A stretch of DNA of 5,270 bases from Betaproteobacteria bacterium (GTDB taxonomy: Bacteria > Pseudomonadota > Gammaproteobacteria > Burkholderiales > SG8-39), in the NCBI GenBank assembly GCA_029865405.1, contig JAOUGZ010000232.1:1-5270 (forward strand), in the 5' to 3' direction. A program made the translations under genes and the position numbers. A model generated the notes under the pieces. It searched no databases and was not told the DNA's origin. It saw only the letters and a program-made list of their open reading frames with translations. Below, piece by piece: positions 1 through 5,270 of this stretch; within the stretch, counting starts at the first letter, position 1; each line of letters starts with the position of its first letter.

Positions 1-274
1 GGTTGAAGCTCTGGAACACCATGCCGACCTCGCGCCGGATGGCCTCGATCGCCTTCAGGTCCTCGGCGAGCTCGATGCCGTCGACGACGATGCGGCCCTC
101 CTGGTGCGACTCGAGTCGGTTGATGAGACGCACCAGCGTCGACTTGCCGGAGCCCGAGGGGCCGCAGATGACGATCTTCTCGCCCTGCGCCACCGACAGG
201 TCGACGTTCTTCAGCACGTGGAAGGCGCCGAACCACTTGTTCACGCCCTTGATCTCGATCATCGGTTGGGCCAC
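1..274 (-). CDS. aapP: General L-amino-acid ABC transporter, ATP-binding protein (3' part beyond window)
   Basis: This is the start of the cytoplasmic ATPase that powers the AapJQM importer. Ninety-one codons are visible of a family length near 240-260, so the gene is cut by the window edge rather than broken. Counting from the GTG at 274, the protein begins MIEIKGVNKWFG (5-16), with Phe15 in the A-loop position that stacks on adenine. The Walker A motif is GPSGSGKST (38-46). A polar-amino-acid ATPase stretch LINRLE follows at 50-55, and the fragment ends in the Q-loop VFQSFN (86-91, Gln88). The signature motif, Walker B and switch His lie outside the window. GTG is preferred because an AGGGAG lies 8 nt upstream; the alternative ATG at 262 would remove four residues. 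The gene starts 2 bp after the aapM stop. Confidence 0.94.
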   Translation of the reverse strand, partial: MAQPMIEIKGVNKWFGAFHVLKNVDLSVAQGEKIVICGPSGSGKSTLVRLINRLESHQEGRIVVDGIELAEDLKAIEAIRREVGMVFQSFN

Positions 275-276
275 GG

Positions 277-1371
277 TCAGTTCTCCCTGAGATAGTGCGC
301 TTTGCCGCGCGCCAGCTCGCGCTCGAGGTTCTGGCTGTATTGCGACATGGCGTAGCAGAAGGCGAAGTAAACGAGCGAGGCGAAGAGGTAGGCCTCGACG
401 CCGAAGCCGCTCCAGGCCGGCTCGACGATCGCGACCTTGATCGATGTGAGCAGGTCGAACAGACCGATGATCACCACCAGCGAAGTGTCCTTGAAGAAAC
501 CGATGAAGGTGTTCACCAACGGCGGGATGGCGACGCGCAGCGCCTGCGGCAGCACGATCAGCATCGTTTTGCGCCAGTAGGACAGGCCCATCGCGTCGGC
601 GGCCTCGACCTGCCCTTGCGGCACGGCCTGCAGGCCGCCGCGCACCACCTCCGCGAGGTAGGCGGCGGCGAACAGAATCATCGCGATCTGCGCGCGCAGC
701 AACTTGTCGATGCTTACGCCCTCGGGCAGGAACAGCGGCAGCATCACCGAGGCCATGATCAGGAGCGAGATCAACGGCACCCCGCGGATCAACTCGATGT
801 AGCCGATGCATACGACGCGCACGGCCGGCATGTCCGAGCGCCGCCCGAGCGCGAGCAGGATGGAGAGCGGAAACGCGGCCGCGATACCGAAGGTGGCGAG
901 CAGCAGCGTGAGCATCAGGCCGCCCCAGCGCTCGTTCTCGACGTACGCCATGCCGAACAGCCCGCCCCACATCAGCACGCCGATCGCGGCGAGGCCCGTG
1001 AGCCACAGGCCGGCGAGCGCGGGACGCCAGAAACGGCGCATCGCGCTCACCACGTAGAGCGCGAGCAGTAGCAGGATGCACAATGTCGGGCGCCAGTGCT
1101 GCTCGTAGGGATAGGTACCGAAGAGGATGAAGCGGTGCTTCTCGGTGATCAACGCCCAGCACGCGCCGACTCCCCTCGCCGCGCGGCACGGCTTGGAATC
1201 CGGCGCGCTCCAGATCGCGTTGACGACGGCCCAGTCGATGAACGGCACGAGCACCTGCCACGCGATGTAGGCAAGCAGCAGCGTAACCAGGCTGCTCGTC
1301 ACGCTGTAGAACAGGTTCTCGCGCGCCCAGACGATGGGCGCCCAACCGGTTCCGGGCGGCGCGGCGCTCAT
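277..1371 (-). CDS. aapM: General L-amino-acid ABC transporter, permease AapM
   Basis: This 364-residue polytopic protein is the second permease of the importer and forms the channel with AapQ. Hydrophobic segments lie near 25-45, 96-111, 117-138, 152-175, 198-215, 228-244 and 326-344. The insert between the first two holds a CRAARGVGACWALITEKHR stretch (62-80), characteristic of AapM. The HisM-type permease part contains YIELIRGVPLISLLIM (191-206), and the EAA loop is EAADAMG (256-262) with LP at 274-275. The ATG at 1371 overlaps the aapQ TGA as ATGA, which suggests translational coupling; an AAGGGG-like sequence about 9 nt upstream supports it. The frame stays open well into aapQ, but that extension is Arg/Ala/Gly-rich out-of-frame sequence and is not part of the protein. 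The end is TGA, 2 bp before aapP. Length is slightly below typical AapM (about 380). Confidence 0.94.
   Translation of the reverse strand: MSAAPPGTGWAPIVWARENLFYSVTSSLVTLLLAYIAWQVLVPFIDWAVVNAIWSAPDSKPCRAARGVGACWALITEKHRFILFGTYPYEQHWRPTLCILLLLALYVVSAMRRFWRPALAGLWLTGLAAIGVLMWGGLFGMAYVENERWGGLMLTLLLATFGIAAAFPLSILLALGRRSDMPAVRVVCIGYIELIRGVPLISLLIMASVMLPLFLPEGVSIDKLLRAQIAMILFAAAYLAEVVRGGLQAVPQGQVEAADAMGLSYWRKTMLIVLPQALRVAIPPLVNTFIGFFKDTSLVVIIGLFDLLTSIKVAIVEPAWSGFGVEAYLFASLVYFAFCYAMSQYSQNLERELARGKAHYLREN
283..288 (-). promoter_or_regulatory. Ribosome binding site deciding the aapP start
   Basis: AGGGAG, inside the last codons of aapM, ends 8 nt before the GTG at 274. The next in-frame candidate, ATG at 262, would be 20 nt away. 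The spacing favours GTG as the start and couples aapP translation to the end of aapM. Confidence 0.6.
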
Positions 1372-2576
1372 CGGCGCGCCCCCTTCAGCGCGATCCGCTT
1401 GTTGTACCAATTCATGAACGCCGAGATCGACAGGCTGATGCTCAGGTACACCGCCATGATGACCGCGATGCCCTCGATCGCCTGCCCGGTCTGGTTCATC
1501 GCCGTGTTGGCGATCGACACCAGGTCGGGGTAGCCGATGGCCACCGCGAGCGAGCTGTTCTTGGTGAGGTTGAGGTACTGGCTGGTCAGCGGCGGCACGA
1601 TGACGCGCAGCGCCTGAGGCAGGATCACCAGGTGCATGGCGCGCCGCGGCCGCAGGCCGAGCGCGGCGGCGGCCTCGAACTGGCCGCGATCGACCGCCAG
1701 CACCCCGGCGCGCACGATCTCGGCGATGAATGCCGCCGTGTAGAGCGTGAGCCCCGCCAGCAGCGCCGCGAACTCCGGCGTCAGCACGCCGCCGCCGGTG
1801 AAGTTGAAGCCGGTCAGTCGGGGGGTGTTGAGCGCTGTCGGTGCGCCGGCGGCGATGAACACCGCGAGCGGCAGGCCGAGGATCAGCGCCGCGCCCGCCG
1901 AGAAGATCGGGAAGGGCTGGCCGGTGCGCGCCTGGCGTGCGCGCGCCCAGCGCGCGAGCAGCCACGTCAGCGCGATGCCGGCGAGCAGTGCCACCCCGAG
2001 CCACAGGTGCACCGGGTGCGACTCAGGCACCGGGAAGGCGATGCCGCGATTGCTCAGGTAGACGCCCGCGAGCGGATTGGCCGCCTCGCGCGGGCCTGGC
2101 AGGTTTTCGGAGATGATGGCGTACCAAAAGAACAGCTGCACCAAGAGCGGGATATTGCGGATCAGCTCGATGTAGCCCGAGGCGAACTTCGCGATCAGCC
2201 AGTTGTGCGACAGGCGCGCCAGCCCGACCAGGGTGCCGATCAGGGTCGCCAGCACAACGCCGATCAACGCGACACGGAAAGTGTTCAGCAGGCCGACTAC
2301 GAAGGCCTTGCGGTAGGTGTCGGCGGCGCTGTACTCGGTGAACGGCGACTCGCCGATCTCGAAGCCCGCCTCGCGATCGAGGAAGCCGAAGCCGCTCGCG
2401 ATCTTGCGCACCTCGAGGTTATGCGCGGTGTTGGCCGCGAGGTACCAGACGCCGAGCACCACCGCCGCGACCAGGACGGCCTGGTAGACGGCGGCGCGGA
2501 CGCGCGGGTTGTTCAGCGACCAGGGCGAGCGCCGCCCGGATGCGGCGCCCGGCCCCGGTCTGGCTGCGCCCGCCAC
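1368..2576 (-). CDS. aapQ: General L-amino-acid ABC transporter, permease AapQ
   Basis: This 402-residue inner-membrane permease pairs with AapM to form the translocation path, and its length matches the AapQ family (about 400). The N-terminus is a 20-residue Gly/Ala/Pro/Arg-rich cytoplasmic tail, followed by NNPRVRAAVYQ (22-32) and a first membrane segment at about 32-48. IASGFGFLDREAGF (59-72) is a typical AapQ periplasmic motif. Further hydrophobic segments lie near 93-120, 142-157, 190-208, 225-243, 267-287 and 366-388. The HisM-type permease region carries YIELIRNIPLLVQLFFWYA (135-153), and the EAA loop is EAAAALG (301-307) with ILP at 318-320, the contact for the ATPase. GTG at 2576 is the first possible start: the frame has a TGA at 2624..2622 and no other start codon between. 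No clear Shine-Dalgarno sequence precedes it. The TGA stop overlaps the aapM ATG. AapQ is chosen over AapM from length and gene order. Confidence 0.93.
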   Translation of the reverse strand: MAGAARPGPGAASGRRSPWSLNNPRVRAAVYQAVLVAAVVLGVWYLAANTAHNLEVRKIASGFGFLDREAGFEIGESPFTEYSAADTYRKAFVVGLLNTFRVALIGVVLATLIGTLVGLARLSHNWLIAKFASGYIELIRNIPLLVQLFFWYAIISENLPGPREAANPLAGVYLSNRGIAFPVPESHPVHLWLGVALLAGIALTWLLARWARARQARTGQPFPIFSAGAALILGLPLAVFIAAGAPTALNTPRLTGFNFTGGGVLTPEFAALLAGLTLYTAAFIAEIVRAGVLAVDRGQFEAAAALGLRPRRAMHLVILPQALRVIVPPLTSQYLNLTKNSSLAVAIGYPDLVSIANTAMNQTGQAIEGIAVIMAVYLSISLSISAFMNWYNKRIALKGARR

Positions 2577-2582
2577 GGGGCG
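2567..2582 (-). promoter_or_regulatory. Possible hairpin holding the aapQ start codon in its loop
   Basis: The minus strand reads CGCCC (2582..2578), loop CGTGGC (2577..2572), GGGCG (2571..2567). The aapQ GTG start (2576..2574) lies inside the six-base loop. No Shine-Dalgarno sequence is visible in the preceding 15 nt or so; the nearest purine run (AGGG, 2600..2597) is about 20 nt away and would be partly buried in the neighbouring hairpin. Such a structure could limit aapQ initiation or tie it to translation of aapJ. The pairing is seen; the function is inferred. Confidence 0.3.
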
Positions 2583-2585
2583 AAC

Positions 2586-2599
2586 GGGCCGCTTGGCCC
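2586..2599 (-). other. Short GC-rich hairpin directly after aapJ
   Basis: The minus strand reads GGGCC (2599..2595), loop AAGC (2594..2591), GGCCC (2590..2586): a perfect 5-bp all-GC stem that begins at the last base of the aapJ TAG stop. There is no T-run after it, so it is not a standard terminator. Hairpins after a binding-protein gene often protect the upstream mRNA or damp downstream expression; that role here is inference. In DNA this GC-rich, a 5-bp stem can arise by chance. Confidence 0.4.
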
Positions 2600-3606
2600 T
2601 AGCGCAGAGGCGGCGCGTACATCAGGCCACCCTGGGTCCACAGGGCGTTGATGCCGCGCTCGAAGCCGAGCGGGGTGAGGTTCGCGTCGAAGGACTCGCC
2701 GTAATTGCCGACCTGCTTGACGATGTTGTAGGCCCAGCGCGCGTCCAGCGCCAGCATCTTGCCGAGGTCCCCGGTGGCGCCGACGAAGCGCTGCACCGAC
2801 GGGTTGGTGCTCGACACCTGCGCGTCGATGTTCTTCGAGGACAGGCCGAGCTCCTCGGCCTCGAGCATGGCGAACAGCGTCCACTTGACGACGTCGAACC
2901 AGCGGTCGTCGCCGTGCCGCACCACGGGCCCGAGAGGCTCCTTCGAAATCACCTCGGGCAGGATGACGTGATCGGCCGGGTTGGGCGCGCGCGATGCGCG
3001 CGTCGACACCAGGCCCGAGACGTCGGTGGTGTACACGTCGCAGCGGCCCGAGAAGTAGGCGTTGGTGACTTCCTCGAGCTTCTCGATCACCACGGGCTTG
3101 AAGCTCATCTTGTTGGCGCGGAAATAGTCGGCGAGATTGAGCTCGGTGGTTGTGCCCGGCTGCACGCAGATGGTGGCGCCGTTCAGCTGCTTGGCGCTCT
3201 TCACGCCGAGCTTCTTCGGCACCATGAAGCCCTGGCCGTCGTAGTAGTTCACGCCGACGAAGTTCAGGCCCAGGCTGGTGTCGCGGCTCACGGTCCAGGT
3301 GGTGTTGCGCGCCAGCACGTCGATCTCGCCCGACTGCAGCGCGGTGAAGCGCTGTTGCGCAGTCAGCGGCGTATAGCGCACCTTCTTCGCGTCGCCGAAC
3401 ACCGCCGCGGCCACGGCCCGGCAGGTGTCGACGTCCAGGCCCTTCCATTCGCCGCGGCTGTCGGGCTGCGAGAAGCCTGCCAGGCCGGTGTTGACGCCGC
3501 ACTGCACATAGCCCTTGGCCTTAACCGCGTCGAGCGTGGACTGGGCGTAGAGGCCGCTGCTGGCGAAAGCCAAGCCGCAGGCGGCGATGGCGAAACGTAG
3601 TTTCAT
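2599..3606 (-). CDS. aapJ: General L-amino-acid ABC transporter, periplasmic substrate-binding protein
   Basis: This 335-residue protein is a family 3 solute-binding protein of the AapJ/YhdW type, which captures a broad range of L-amino acids in the periplasm and delivers them to AapQM. Residues 1-21 form a Sec signal peptide: KLR, a hydrophobic stretch, then likely cleavage after LYA (19-21). The mature part shows G57-L-D-V-D-T-C-R (57-64), close to the family 3 signature, and ARNTTWTVSRDTS (99-111), which carries the Arg108 region expected to hold the substrate carboxylate. QPGTTTELN (149-157) and the C-terminal RWAYNIVKQVGNYGE (290-304) are typical of AapJ. Cys147 and Cys189 could form a disulfide; Cys36 and Cys63 are also present. 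Length is close to that of known AapJ proteins (about 340). The ATG at 3606 is chosen for its strong Shine-Dalgarno sequence and the signal peptide. The stop is TAG. It is the first gene of the cluster, 22 bp before aapQ. Confidence 0.95.
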   Translation of the reverse strand: MKLRFAIAACGLAFASSGLYAQSTLDAVKAKGYVQCGVNTGLAGFSQPDSRGEWKGLDVDTCRAVAAAVFGDAKKVRYTPLTAQQRFTALQSGEIDVLARNTTWTVSRDTSLGLNFVGVNYYDGQGFMVPKKLGVKSAKQLNGATICVQPGTTTELNLADYFRANKMSFKPVVIEKLEEVTNAYFSGRCDVYTTDVSGLVSTRASRAPNPADHVILPEVISKEPLGPVVRHGDDRWFDVVKWTLFAMLEAEELGLSSKNIDAQVSSTNPSVQRFVGATGDLGKMLALDARWAYNIVKQVGNYGESFDANLTPLGFERGINALWTQGGLMYAPPLR

Positions 3607-3615
3607 GGGGATTTC

Positions 3616-3620
3616 CCTCC
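3616..3620 (-). promoter_or_regulatory. Strong ribosome binding site of aapJ
   Basis: GGAGG (followed by G) sits 9 nt before the ATG at 3606. It fixes the aapJ start, because the same frame stays open far upstream into the SulP gene and offers longer false starts. This is the best Shine-Dalgarno match among the aap genes, consistent with high output of the binding protein. Confidence 0.8.
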
Positions 3621-3635
3621 GTGTGGGTGTTGCGC

Positions 3636-3665
3636 AGTCTATTCCGGCCATCCTGCGAATGGCAA
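3636..3665 (-). promoter_or_regulatory. Candidate sigma-70-like promoter for the aap genes
   Basis: In the 68-bp spacer between the SulP stop and aapJ, the minus strand reads TTGCCA (3665..3660; five of six match TTGACA), an 18-bp gap, then TAGACT (3641..3636; four of six match TATAAT). Transcription would start near 3630, giving a short leader that includes the Shine-Dalgarno sequence. The position suits an operon promoter just after the upstream stop codon. Matches this good occur by chance, and the genes could also be read through from the SulP gene, since no rho-independent terminator is visible in the spacer. Confidence 0.33.
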
Positions 3666-3674
3666 TAGCCGGCC

Positions 3675-5270
3675 TCAGCCGTCCTCGCGCAGCGGCCGCG
3701 TCGAGCATTCCTCGAAGATGCGCGCGCGGCAGCGCGCGCAGATGGCGGGGTCGAGCTTGTCGAAGATGCGCGCGATCGCCTCGCGCTTGTCGCGGAACAC
3801 CGCGTCTTCGCCGATCTCGCTCAGGTACTTGCCGTTGCGCAGCACGTCCTCGGCCGGCAGGCGCAGGCCCTGCAGCCACAGGCGCCCGCCGCGCCAGCGC
3901 CGCGCCCGCGCTTCGCGCACCAGCGCCTCGGCGCCGGCGATGTCGAGGAAGTTGATGTTGCGCGCCACCACCAGCAGGTGCTTTTGCTCGCGGGCCACTT
4001 CGCGCAGGGTGTCGAAATGCGACTCCACGTGGTCGACCGCGCCGAAATAGATCGAGCCCTCGACCGCCATGATCTTCAGCTGCGGGCATTCGGTGATGCC
4101 CTGGGCCACCGGGCCGAAACGGCGAAGGCTATGGCGCGGATCGGGGGCGACCGCGCGCATCTGCGGCCGCGAGGTGCGGTTGAGGTAGATCACCAGCGAC
4201 AGCGTCACGCCGACCAGGATCGCCATCTCCAGGTCCATGATCAGCATGGACACGAAGGTCAGGCCGAGCACCGCCGACTCGCTGCGGCTGGTGCGCATGA
4301 TGGCGCGCATGGCGCCGAAGTCGAGCAAGCCCCAGGCCACCATGAACAGCAGCGCCGCCATCGACGCGAACGGCAGGTACGCGAGCAGCGGCGCCACCGC
4401 GAACACCACCCCCACCAGGATCGGCGCCGACAGCGCGGCGGCGAGCGGGGTGCGCGCGCCCGCTTCGTAGTTAAGGCCGGTACGGTTGAAGGAGGCCGAC
4501 ACCGGATAGCCCGAGAACAGGCTCGCCGACACGTTGGCGAGGCCCTGGCCGATGAACTCCTGATCGGCGTCGATGCGCTGGCCCGACTTGAGCGCCACCG
4601 AGCGCGCGATCGACATGGCCTCGGTGAGCGAGAGGACGGTCACGCCGACGGCGATGCCCATGAGCGCCTTCAAGGTGTCGGCCGACAGATCGGGCGTGGT
4701 GAGCCCGGGGAGCGCGCCGGGCACCAGGCCGATGACGCGGATGCCGCTCTCCTCAGGCGTCAGCCACAGATTGAGCACGAAGCCGGCGAGGCCGCCGGCC
4801 ACCAGCGCGACGATCATGTAGGGGGCCTTCGGCACGTAGCGGCGCGAGGCGATGCCGGCGAGCAGCGTGATGGCGCCCACCAGGACCACCCAGGGCTTAA
4901 CCGCGCCCGCCTGCGCGGCGAAGGCGCGCAGCGTGGACAGGAACGAGCTCCCGGTCGGGATCTCGATGCCGAAGAAATTGCGCAGCTGGCTGGCGATGAT
5001 CAGCACCGCCGCGCCGGCGGTGAAGCCGACCACCACCGTGTGCGAGACGAAGTTCACCACGCGCCCCAGGCCAAACGCCCCCATCGCCAGCATCAGCACG
5101 CCGGACATGAAAGCGAGTGTCAGCACCAGCGTGATGTACTCGGGCGAGCCGGGCACCGCGAGCGAAGCCACTGTGGCGAACACGTACAGCGACACCGCGT
5201 TGGTGGGTCCGGACACGGCGTGCCATGACGAGCCGAAGAAGGCCGCCACCACCGCCGGCACCATGGCGCA
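3675..5270 (-). CDS. SulP/SLC26-family anion transporter with C-terminal STAS domain (5' end cut by window edge)
   Basis: This is an inner-membrane secondary carrier of the SulP family, whose members move sulfate, bicarbonate, dicarboxylates or other anions; the substrate cannot be read from the sequence. The window shows 531 codons, open to the edge, so roughly 50-80 N-terminal residues are missing. Counting from the Met codon at 5264, which is probably internal, SGPTNAVSL (18-26) matches the conserved SulP transmembrane segment 3. NVSASLFSGYPVSASFNRTG (244-263) and the following GARTPLA (269-275) are the family signature around the substrate site. Many hydrophobic segments fill residues 1-360. 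A STAS domain spans about 395-500 and carries NFLDIAGAE (438-446), where many STAS proteins have D-S/T-S/T-G. The tail holds Cys509, Cys512 and Cys520. The TGA stop lies 68 bp before aapJ. Family assignment is secure; substrate and start are unknown. Confidence 0.93.
   Translation of the reverse strand, partial: CAMVPAVVAAFFGSSWHAVSGPTNAVSLYVFATVASLAVPGSPEYITLVLTLAFMSGVLMLAMGAFGLGRVVNFVSHTVVVGFTAGAAVLIIASQLRNFFGIEIPTGSSFLSTLRAFAAQAGAVKPWVVLVGAITLLAGIASRRYVPKAPYMIVALVAGGLAGFVLNLWLTPEESGIRVIGLVPGALPGLTTPDLSADTLKALMGIAVGVTVLSLTEAMSIARSVALKSGQRIDADQEFIGQGLANVSASLFSGYPVSASFNRTGLNYEAGARTPLAAALSAPILVGVVFAVAPLLAYLPFASMAALLFMVAWGLLDFGAMRAIMRTSRSESAVLGLTFVSMLIMDLEMAILVGVTLSLVIYLNRTSRPQMRAVAPDPRHSLRRFGPVAQGITECPQLKIMAVEGSIYFGAVDHVESHFDTLREVAREQKHLLVVARNINFLDIAGAEALVREARARRWRGGRLWLQGLRLPAEDVLRNGKYLSEIGEDAVFRDKREAIARIFDKLDPAICARCRARIFEECSTRPLREDG

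Noticed and set aside
295..1071. Long plus-strand open frame opposite aapM (258 codons)
   Set aside because: The translation is rich in Arg, Gln, His, Glu and Ala with no recognisable domain. It lies wholly antisense to a well-supported permease gene and is expected from high-GC codon bias.
1372..2004. Upstream extension of the aapM frame across aapQ
   Set aside because: The extension is Arg/His/Gly-rich out-of-frame sequence; the ATGA overlap and AapM homology start at 1371.
1632..2651. Long plus-strand open frame opposite aapQ (339 codons)
   Set aside because: Low-complexity Arg/Ala/Gln/Asp composition and complete overlap with aapQ mark it as a mirror of the real gene.
2985..3006. Alternating CG-rich near-palindrome inside aapJ
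   Set aside because: A run of GCG/CGC codons for Ala and Arg produces self-complementary sequence; it lies within a conserved coding region and does not look like a separate site.
2509..3600. Long plus-strand open frame opposite aapJ (363 codons)
   Set aside because: It mirrors aapJ, shows no family motif, and has the biased Ala/His/Val/Arg composition of antisense frames in GC-rich genes.
3640..3674. Imperfect CCGGC...GCCGG inverted repeat in the SulP-aapJ spacer, considered as a terminator
   Set aside because: The stem is only 5 bp with a loop of about 19 nt and no T-run follows, so it does not meet the form of a rho-independent terminator.
3607..4089. Upstream extension of the aapJ frame into the SulP gene
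   Set aside because: The frame is open by chance. The signal peptide and GGAGG at 3620..3616 place the true start at 3606, and the extension is Arg/Ala/Gly-rich out-of-frame sequence.
3978..5228. Long plus-strand open frame opposite the SulP gene (416 codons)
   Set aside because: Its composition is dominated by Arg, His, Glu, Gln and Gly with no hydrophobic core or domain; it is antisense to an unambiguous transporter.

Overview
The window is high-GC DNA (clearly above 60% by eye). All supported genes lie on the minus strand, so the region reads from position 5270 down to 1. It holds the 3' part of a SulP/SLC26-family anion transporter gene with a C-terminal STAS domain, followed by four tightly packed genes of a general L-amino-acid ABC importer in the order aapJ-aapQ-aapM-aapP, the last cut off by the window edge. 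GC content, a Gram-negative-type periplasmic binding protein with a Sec signal peptide, and the protein sequences suggest a proteobacterium, most likely a betaproteobacterium. That placement comes from general resemblance, not from a search.

Layout in the direction of transcription: SulP fragment (5270..3675, N-terminus missing); a 68-bp spacer (3674..3607) with a strong Shine-Dalgarno sequence for aapJ and a candidate sigma-70-like promoter; aapJ (3606..2599), the periplasmic binding protein; a 22-bp spacer (2598..2577) with a small GC hairpin, next to a second hairpin that holds the aapQ GTG codon in its loop; aapQ (2576..1368) and aapM (1371..277), two permeases whose genes overlap by 4 bp (ATGA); and aapP (274..1), the ATPase, starting 2 bp after the aapM stop. 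No stretch longer than 68 bp lacks a gene. I see no tRNA, rRNA, CRISPR, insertion sequence or other mobile-element signature.

The four aap products should form one inner-membrane importer. AapJ captures amino acids in the periplasm, AapQ and AapM form the heterodimeric channel (both keep the EAA loop that contacts the ATPase), and AapP drives transport by ATP hydrolysis. The SulP protein is a separate, probably anion or dicarboxylate/bicarbonate-type carrier. Its link to the aap genes is only adjacency and shared direction.

This is an ordinary, conserved transport locus and I found no evidence of a previously undescribed system. The points most worth a second look are the aapJ/aapQ junction (tandem short hairpins, GTG start, no visible Shine-Dalgarno sequence) and the atypical STAS motif and C-terminal cysteine cluster of the SulP protein.
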